Source: Hyphomicrobiales bacterium
Lineage (GTDB): Bacteria > Pseudomonadota > Alphaproteobacteria > Rhizobiales > Beijerinckiaceae
Direction: 5' to 3'
Length of the DNA: 12,644 bases
Assembly (NCBI GenBank): GCA_027489835.1
Contig: JAIXZF010000088.1
Location: 1 to 12,644 of the forward strand
Below are positions 7,059 to 12,644 of this stretch, piece by piece. How positions within the stretch are numbered: position 1 is the stretch's first letter; each line of letters opens with the position of its first letter. The notes beneath the pieces were generated by a model. That model was not told where the DNA came from. It ran no database searches and saw nothing but the letters and a program-made list of their open reading frames with translations. A program made the position numbers and the translations under genes.

Positions 7059-7079
7059 TTGTCCTCTGCTGGAGGACAA
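7059..7079 (-). promoter_or_regulatory. Hairpin covering the hydrolase ribosome-binding site
   Basis: On the minus strand TTGTCCTC, five bases, then GAGGACAA form a perfect inverted repeat with 8-base arms, ending four bases before the hydrolase ATG. The ribosome-binding sequence GAGGA (7062-7066) is entirely inside the downstream arm. In RNA this stem would hide the site; as DNA it could equally be a repressor operator. The symmetry is directly seen; the regulatory effect is inferred. Confidence 0.5.
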
Positions 7080-7115
7080 ACGGCCAGGCTCTGGCTGGGT
7101 TCCCGGTGGGGGTAA

Positions 7116-7146
7116 GCAAAGAAAAGCCGGGCTGCGGGCCCGGCTT
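7116..7146 (-). terminator. Intrinsic terminator of bioY
   Basis: On the minus strand AAGCCGGGC (7146-7138), a five-base loop, then GCCCGGCTT (7132-7124) form a perfect 9-base GC-rich stem. It is followed by TTCTTTG, giving a run of T mostly unbroken with the last stem bases. It lies 22 bases after the bioY stop. It should separate bioY from the hydrolase gene downstream on the same strand. Confidence 0.8.
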
Positions 7147-7168
7147 CAGGCCGTCATCGCGGCAGAAC

Positions 7169-7780
7169 TCAGCGGCGGCGAAGCAGCGACCAGCCTGCGG
7201 CGACCAGTGCGGTCGCCAGCGCGACCTTGACGATCGAGCCGAGGATGAAGGGTTGAACGCCGACGGCGAAAGCCCGGGCGAGACCGGTGCCGGTGGCGCC
7301 GGTCGAGAGCTGTGCGATCCAGGCGAGCCAGCCCATGCCAAGCGCCAGGATCAGCGCGTGCGCCGCCGCCATGCCGGCCGCGACCTTAAGCACCGGGCCG
7401 TGGGAGAAGCGTCCCGCGATCCAGGCGGCCGGGATGAAGGAAAGAAGGAAGCCGCCCGTCGGCCCGGCGAAATAGGCAGGCCCGGCCGCGGCGCCGGCGA
7501 AGACCGGAAGGCCGGCGAATCCCTGCGCAAGATAGAGCGCTACCGCCGCCGCGCCGAGGCGCGGGCCGAGGGCGGCGCCAAGGAACAGCACGACGAAGCT
7601 CTGCATCGTCATCGGCACCGGCCACATCGGCACCTGGACCTTGGCCGAGATCGTCAGCAGGACCGAGCCGGCAATGGCGAGCGCAAGGCCGCGGGCCGTC
7701 GGCGCAAGGCCGGCGAACAGGCGCGGGAATGCCGCCTCGACCAGGGCGGGAGCGGTGGGGCGCAGGGCGGCGTCGGCCAT
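7169..7780 (-). CDS. bioY: Biotin transporter BioY (substrate-binding S component)
   Basis: BioY is the membrane S component that captures biotin; it works alone or with an energy-coupling BioMN/ECF module. The 203-residue protein is of family length and hydrophobic, with about six membrane segments. Signature stretches are VPMWPVPMTMQSF (50-62), LGAALGPRLG (67-76), ALYLAQG (81-87), GLPVFAG (90-96) and the biotin-pocket region AGPTGGFLLSF (105-115), ending with QPFILGSIVK (176-185). The ATG is complementary to 7778-7780 and has GAGGA about six bases ahead of it. No bioM or bioN is adjacent, so energy coupling would come from elsewhere or be absent. A promoter (7835-7863) and a terminator (7116-7146) bracket it as a single-gene unit. 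Many alphaproteobacteria control bioY with BioR, but no clear BioR box was recognised here. Confidence 0.95.
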   Translation of the reverse strand: MADAALRPTAPALVEAAFPRLFAGLAPTARGLALAIAGSVLLTISAKVQVPMWPVPMTMQSFVVLFLGAALGPRLGAAAVALYLAQGFAGLPVFAGAAAGPAYFAGPTGGFLLSFIPAAWIAGRFSHGPVLKVAAGMAAAHALILALGMGWLAWIAQLSTGATGTGLARAFAVGVQPFILGSIVKVALATALVAAGWSLLRRR

Positions 7781-7802
7781 GGGCGGTCCTCATGTGATGC
7801 GT

Positions 7803-7825
7803 GGCCCCGCCTGTGGCGCGGGGTC
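7803..7825 (-). promoter_or_regulatory. GC-rich hairpin in the bioY leader
   Basis: CCCCGC (7805-7810) pairs with GCGGGG (7818-7823) across a seven-base loop. A G-T wobble and one more pair extend the stem to eight. It sits at the very 5' end of the predicted bioY transcript, about 10 bases upstream of the ribosome-binding site. It could stabilise the mRNA or act as a control element; nothing shows a riboswitch. Confidence 0.35.
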
Positions 7826-7834
7826 CTGCCACGT

Positions 7835-7863
7835 TCTATAGGTCGCGGCGCGACGCCTCACAA
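7835..7863 (-). promoter_or_regulatory. bioY: Sigma-70-type promoter of bioY
   Basis: Read on the minus strand, TTGTGA (7863-7858) and TATAGA (7840-7835) are spaced by exactly 17 bases. Transcription would begin near 7828, giving a leader of about 48 bases before the bioY ATG. The -10 region contains CTATAG, which only loosely recalls a BioR operator. Confidence 0.6.
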
Positions 7864-7897
7864 GGGCGGCGGCCAGGCCTCCGAACGGGCACCGACG

Positions 7898-8815
7898 ATG
7901 AGCGACGACGACCTCAGTTTCGACCGCAGCCTCGACGCCGCGCCCGGCGTGGTGCTGCGCCTTACGCCGCTGGTGCGCCGCCTCGTCGCGCCCAATGGCG
8001 GGCCGTTCACCTTCACCGGCACCTGCAGCTACATCGTGGGGCAGGGCACTGTCGCGGTCATCGATCCCGGCCCCGATTCTGCGCCGCATCTCGCGGCGCT
8101 GTCGGATGCGCTCCAGGGCGAGACGGTCAGCCACATCGTCGTGACGCACACGCATCGCGATCATTCTCCCGGCGCCAGGGCGCTCAAGGCTCTGACCGGC
8201 GCGCCGATCGTCGGATGCGGGCTGCATCGCGCGGCGCGTGAGCTCGCGCTCGGGGAGATCAACCGGCTCGACGCCTCGGCGGATGCCGAGCACGCTCCCG
8301 ACACCGAGATGGGCGAGGGCGATCGCATCGCCGGGCCGGGATGGAGCCTGACGGCGGTGGCGACGCCCGGCCACACCGCCAACCATCTGGCCTTCTCGCT
8401 CGCGGAAGAGGACGCGCTCTTTTCGGCCGACCATGTCATGGCGTGGTCCACCACCATCGTCGCGCCGCCGGACGGCTCGATGGCCGATTTCATGGCTTCG
8501 CTCGAGAAGCTGCGCGGGCGCAGCGAGGCTGTTTACTGGCCCGGCCATGGCGGGCCCGTGCGCGATCCGCAGCGCTTCGTGCGCGCGCTCATCAACCACC
8601 GGCGCATGCGGGAGGCGAGCATCCTCAACCGCGTCAGGCAGGGCGACCGACTGATCGCGGACATCGTGCCGCGCGTGTACGAGGGCCTCGCGCCGGCGCT
8701 GCACGGCGCGGCGGCGCTGTCGACCTTCGCGCATCTTGAGGATCTGGCGGCGCGCGGGCTGGTCCGCTGCCCCGAGGGTGCGCCATCACTCACCGGCGTG
8801 TTCGAGCCGGGTTGA
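7898..8815 (+). CDS. Metallo-beta-lactamase-fold hydrolase, LACTB2-like
   Basis: The 305-residue protein has an MBL fold followed by a winged-helix-like C-terminal domain, the layout of LACTB2-type and 'beta-lactamase-like' hydrolases. Metal ligands are visible: HTHRDH (His84, His86, Asp88, His89), TPGHT with His159, SADHV with Asp178, and PGHGGP with His217. The di-zinc site is therefore complete. The C-terminal part from about 228 (INHRRMREASILNRV ... AALSTFAHLEDLAARGLV) matches the helical/winged-helix region of this group. Human LACTB2 is an endoribonuclease, but bacterial relatives are mostly uncharacterised thioesterase- or nuclease-like enzymes; the substrate is unknown. The ATG at 7898 was chosen because the frame upstream, although open to 6728, is a shadow of bioY and the hydrolase. 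Its ribosome-binding site is weak. It is divergent from bioY and ends two bases before the convergent DUF1499 gene. Confidence 0.92.
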   Translation: MSDDDLSFDRSLDAAPGVVLRLTPLVRRLVAPNGGPFTFTGTCSYIVGQGTVAVIDPGPDSAPHLAALSDALQGETVSHIVVTHTHRDHSPGARALKALTGAPIVGCGLHRAARELALGEINRLDASADAEHAPDTEMGEGDRIAGPGWSLTAVATPGHTANHLAFSLAEEDALFSADHVMAWSTTIVAPPDGSMADFMASLEKLRGRSEAVYWPGHGGPVRDPQRFVRALINHRRMREASILNRVRQGDRLIADIVPRVYEGLAPALHGAAALSTFAHLEDLAARGLVRCPEGAPSLTGVFEPG

Positions 8816-8817
8816 GT

Positions 8818-9591
8818 TCAGCGCGCCGACAGCAGCAGCTGCACCTCGTCGGCGAAGGCCTGGATGCGCGCCGCGTTTGCGCCGAGATCGTGCGATCCGA
8901 TGCGCGAGGCGGAGCGGATGTCGATGCGGGCGCCGTCGACACGAGGGCGCACCCGGATGGTCACGTCGTCCGCGAATCGTAGGATGCGGGTGGTCGCGAT
9001 GGCCTCGATGCGGCCGATGCCCGAACGACCTCCGGGCGGTGCCTGCTCGATGATGCGCCAGCCCCGGTTCGCCGCCGCCTTCAACGCCAGATCGTAGGCG
9101 TCCTCGGGCGGGAGCTCGAGAACGATTGGGATGATCCGCTGGTAGGCCTGGCGCTGCACGAGGCGGGATTCGCGCGGCCGCTCCACCGGGACATGCCCCT
9201 GCCTGGCCGCAAGCGCGGCGCGCGACCGCGAGAAAGAGGGCGGCTCCTCGATGTCGGTCGAGATGTCGTTGAGCGAAGGCAGCCGCGCGTACTGGACGGC
9301 CATGTAGGCGGGCGCCGCGAGCAGTGTGACCGCAATGACGGCGGCGCCGCCGATGCTGCGCACGCCCTTGAGTCCCTGGTTCCAGATGGCCACCCCGGCC
9401 ATGAGCGCCAGCAGCAGCGTCGCCGCCGCGAGCAGGAAGCCCGAGCCCAGCGCCGCCAGCCCCGGAATCCCCTGCTGTCCGCCACGCACGAGGATGATGC
9501 CATAGATCGTCACCACGAGCGCGAACAACGCCAGCCGGGCCGACCAGATGGCGGCGCGCGAAAAGGGCTGTTCGAGGACGATGCGGCGCAT
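8818..9591 (-). CDS. DUF1499-domain membrane protein
   Basis: The 257-residue protein has three predicted membrane helices near the N-terminus (about 17-36, 47-69 and 80-99), then a soluble DUF1499 domain from about 105 to the end. LNDISTDIEEPPSF (107-120) is the typical opening of DUF1499, and the closing segment IDIRSASRIGSHDLGANAARI is a strong family mark. The function of DUF1499 is not established; the proteins are common in alphaproteobacteria. The soluble domain could face either the cytoplasm or the periplasm. The start at 9591 gives the full first helix, although the only Shine-Dalgarno-like bases (GAGG) are rather far upstream. The stop lies two bases from the convergent MBL gene, and it is divergent from the EamA transporter. 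Confidence 0.9.
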   Translation of the reverse strand: MRRIVLEQPFSRAAIWSARLALFALVVTIYGIILVRGGQQGIPGLAALGSGFLLAAATLLLALMAGVAIWNQGLKGVRSIGGAAVIAVTLLAAPAYMAVQYARLPSLNDISTDIEEPPSFSRSRAALAARQGHVPVERPRESRLVQRQAYQRIIPIVLELPPEDAYDLALKAAANRGWRIIEQAPPGGRSGIGRIEAIATTRILRFADDVTIRVRPRVDGARIDIRSASRIGSHDLGANAARIQAFADEVQLLLSAR

Positions 9592-9609
9592 GGTGACGTT
9601 CTACGGCCT

Positions 9610-9663
9610 CGCCTTGCGCCGTGCCACAGCAAAACGGCGGCCAGCGCACCACGCCTTGCGCCG
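9610..9663. repeat. 12-base direct repeat in the DUF1499/EamA divergent region
   Basis: CGCCTTGCGCCG occurs at 9610-9621 and 9652-9663, exactly 42 bases apart (four helical turns). The second copy is also part of a small hairpin, CTTGC-GCC-GCAAG (9655-9667). The 156-base region 9592-9747 contains no other feature I can support, and no clear promoter. Confidence 0.6.
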
Positions 9664-9747
9664 CAAGCGCGCCGGGTTTCTCGCAAAGCGGGTGGCATAG
9701 CTCCCGGCAGCGGCGTAGCAACGCGGCTGTCCTGTCAGGAGAGGCCA

Positions 9748-10669
9748 GTGCCTGCCGCTGCTACTGTCAACACGTCGATGTCGTCGCGCGAATGGGCCAT
9801 GCTGCTCGCTTTATCCGTGCTGTGGGGCGGTTCGTTCTTTTTCATCGGCGTTGCCGTGAAGGAGCTGCCGACGTTCACGATCGTGGTGGGCCGCGTATTG
9901 CTGGCGGCGCTGATCCTGCTGGTCGTGCTCAAGGCCAGCGGCGATCCGATCCCGACCAGCGGCAAGGTCTGGGTTGCTTTCTTCATCATGGGCTTTCTCA
10001 ACAATGTCGTGCCGCATACGCTGATCGTCTGGGGGCAGGGGCACATCGCATCTGGCGTGGCGTCGATCCTGAACGCGACCACGCCACTGTTCACGGTGAT
10101 TGTCGCGCATCTGCTGACGTCGGACGAGAAGATGACGGGCAACCGGCTTGCCGGTGTCGTCGTCGGACTCGCCGGGGTGGCGGTGATGATCGGGGCGGAT
10201 GTGTTGCAGTCGCTCGGGATCGGCGTTGTTGCGCAACTCGCCTGCCTCTGCGCGGCGCTGTCCTACGGCTTTGCAGGGGTTTTCGGGCGCCGGTTTCGGG
10301 CCATGGGTGTCTCGCCGCTGGCGACAGCGATGGGGCAGGTGACGGCTTCGAGCGTGCTGCTGATGCCTGTCATGATGTTGGTCGACAGGCCCTGGCAACT
10401 GCCGATGCCGAGCATTCAGGCCCTTGCCGCTCTGGTTGGACTTGCTGCCTTGTCCACGGCGTTCGCCTATGTGCTCTTCTTCCGCATCCTGGCCAGCGCC
10501 GGTGCCACCAACATCGCGCTTGTGACCTTCCTGATCCCGGTCAGCGCCATCATGCTTGGCATCCTGTTTCTGGGCGAGACGCTGCTCCTCCGGCATCTCC
10601 TTGGCATGGCGATGATCGGTGCGGGCCTCGCGGCCATTGACGGGCGGCTGTGGCGCAAGCTTCGAGGCG

Positions 10670-10680
<11 letters not shown>
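9748..10680 (+). CDS. EamA-family (DMT superfamily) metabolite exporter
   Basis: From the GTG at 9748 the product is 310 residues, the standard size for a ten-helix drug/metabolite transporter with two EamA repeats. SVLWGGSFFFIGVAVKELP (23-41) is the classic first helix, and LLAALILLVVLKASG, the ILNATTPLFTVIVAHLL stretch and NRLAGVVVGLAGVAVMIGADVL complete the first repeat. The second repeat closes with LVTFLIPVSAIMLGILFLGE and LLGMAMIGAGLAAIDGR. The substrate cannot be predicted; relatives export amino acids, nucleosides or other small metabolites. The GTG start is preferred over the ATG at 9778 because AGGAGAGG (9737-9744) lies just ahead of it, but the first ten residues are not diagnostic. 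The frame is open far upstream as a shadow of DUF1499. Its last 11 bases overlap the end of the convergent ligase gene. Confidence 0.92.
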
Positions 10681-12295
<1,615 letters not shown>

Positions 12296-12314
12296 GGTCT
12301 TGTCCCTCCCTGGC

Positions 12315-12333
12315 CGCGCCGCTGTCCGGCGCG
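12315..12333 (-). promoter_or_regulatory. Hairpin in the acyl-CoA synthetase leader
   Basis: CGCGCCG (12315-12321), a five-base loop, then CGGCGCG (12327-12333) form a perfect 7-base GC-only stem. It lies just upstream of the ligase's GGAGGGA site, within the predicted leader. It may be an mRNA-stability or control structure. Confidence 0.35.
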
Positions 12334-12347
12334 TCGGTTTTGCGGCG

Positions 12348-12375
12348 ATGATAACGCCTCCCGCCCTTCCGTGAA
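12348..12375 (-). promoter_or_regulatory. Candidate promoter of the acyl-CoA synthetase
   Basis: On the minus strand TTCACG (12375-12370) and TATCAT (12353-12348) are spaced by 16 bases. The -10 is good and the -35 is weak. The start would be near 12341, about 46 bases before the ATG. This is a consensus match by eye only. Confidence 0.35.
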
Positions 12376-12400
12376 GCATCGACGCGCGGTTTCAGGTGGC

Positions 12401-12440
12401 GCCGCGCGCGCGGCTTCTGTTAGTTTAGGTGTGAACTGAA
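12401..12440. promoter_or_regulatory. Palindrome plus operator-like dyad upstream of the MarR gene
   Basis: A perfect 14-base palindrome of alternating C and G (GCCGCGC/GCGCGGC, 12401-12414) directly abuts an imperfect dyad: TTCTGTT (12415-12421), twelve bases, AACTGAA (12434-12440), with six of seven positions complementary per arm. MarR proteins bind such dyads and usually autoregulate. The dyad's right arm runs into the regulator's ribosome-binding site, and the region is shared with the divergent ligase gene. Binding is inferred. Confidence 0.4.
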
Positions 12441-12450
12441 GGGAAAAGCG

Positions 12451-12644
12451 ATGCCGGCGACCGCCGACAGCACACAGCAGGACGAGGCCGGCGTCGACGA
12501 GATGCGCGTCTGGTTCCGCTTTCTCCGGCTCCACCAGCGGGTTTCGCTGGCGATGGCGTCGCGGCTGAAGGCGCTCGGCCTCTCCGTTCCGCAATTCGAC
12601 CTTTTGTCGACGCTGAGCGAGCGGGAGGGAATCACGCAGAGCGA
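12451..12644 (+). CDS. MarR-family transcriptional regulator, N-terminal part (cut by the window edge)
   Basis: The frame opens at the ATG at 12451 and remains open to the end, giving 64 residues. After a polar N-terminus, VWFRFLRLHQRVSLAMASRL and KALGLSVPQFDLLSTLSEREGITQSE follow the MarR pattern: a dimerisation helix, then the 'LT..Q..vL..L....G.tq.e' start of the winged helix-turn-helix. The recognition helix is missing. GAAGGGA sits six bases upstream of the start. MarR regulators typically repress themselves and an adjacent divergent gene, and release DNA on binding a small aromatic or acyl ligand. The natural target here is the acyl-CoA synthetase, whose substrate or acyl-CoA product could be the inducer. 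That link rests only on gene order. Confidence 0.8.
   Translation, partial: MPATADSTQQDEAGVDEMRVWFRFLRLHQRVSLAMASRLKALGLSVPQFDLLSTLSEREGITQS

Noticed and set aside
7831..7846. CTATAG in the bioY promoter as a BioR operator
   Set aside because: BioR boxes have the form TTAT..ATAA. Here the flanking bases do not match, and the element is explained by the -10 hexamer.
6728..7897. N-terminal extension of the MBL-fold gene over bioY and the hydrolase
   Set aside because: It overlaps two well-supported minus-strand genes. The translation is charged low-complexity sequence, and the MBL family start matches the ATG at 7898.
9193..9747. Upstream extension of the EamA transporter frame
   Set aside because: It overlaps the DUF1499 gene on the other strand and has no transporter sequence. 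A GTG with a strong ribosome-binding site marks the start at 9748.

Overview
The window is GC-rich, tightly packed chromosomal DNA. Its gene content fits an alphaproteobacterium, most likely Hyphomicrobiales (Rhizobiales): a solitary BioY, a DUF1499 membrane protein, a DUF2793 protein, and an AMP-dependent ligase paired with a MarR regulator. The taxon is inferred from protein character; there is no rRNA or other marker. No tRNA, rRNA, CRISPR array, insertion sequence or integrase was seen.

Left part (1-6202): surface-sugar biosynthesis. A truncated Gfo/Idh/MocA sugar dehydrogenase runs leftward off the edge. After a 320-base divergent intergenic region comes a complete dTDP-L-rhamnose operon in the order rfbB-rfbD-rfbA-rfbC (800-4224). 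The rfbD/rfbA and rfbA/rfbC pairs overlap by ATGA, so the four enzymes are probably translationally coupled. Together they convert glucose-1-phosphate and dTTP to dTDP-L-rhamnose for polysaccharide. Next is a separately promoted gene for a DUF2793 protein with a phage-tail-fibre-like C-terminus (4298-5125). Its promoter is the most AT-rich spot of the window and carries a dyad between -35 and -10. A second Gfo/Idh/MocA oxidoreductase follows (5207-6202).

Middle part (6221-9591): housekeeping and accessory genes in alternating orientation. These are an alpha/beta hydrolase whose ribosome-binding site lies inside a perfect hairpin, the biotin transporter BioY with a recognisable promoter and intrinsic terminator, a metallo-beta-lactamase-fold hydrolase of the LACTB2 type, and a DUF1499 membrane protein. 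Convergent neighbours are almost touching.

Right part (9748-12644): an EamA/DMT exporter starting at GTG, an acyl-CoA synthetase converging on it with an 11-base overlap, and a divergent MarR-family regulator cut by the window edge. The regulator's leader holds a palindrome and an operator-like dyad and may control both divergent genes.

No clearly novel multi-gene system is visible. The items most worth a second look are the DUF2793 gene with its promoter dyad beside the rhamnose operon, and the hairpin over the hydrolase ribosome-binding site.
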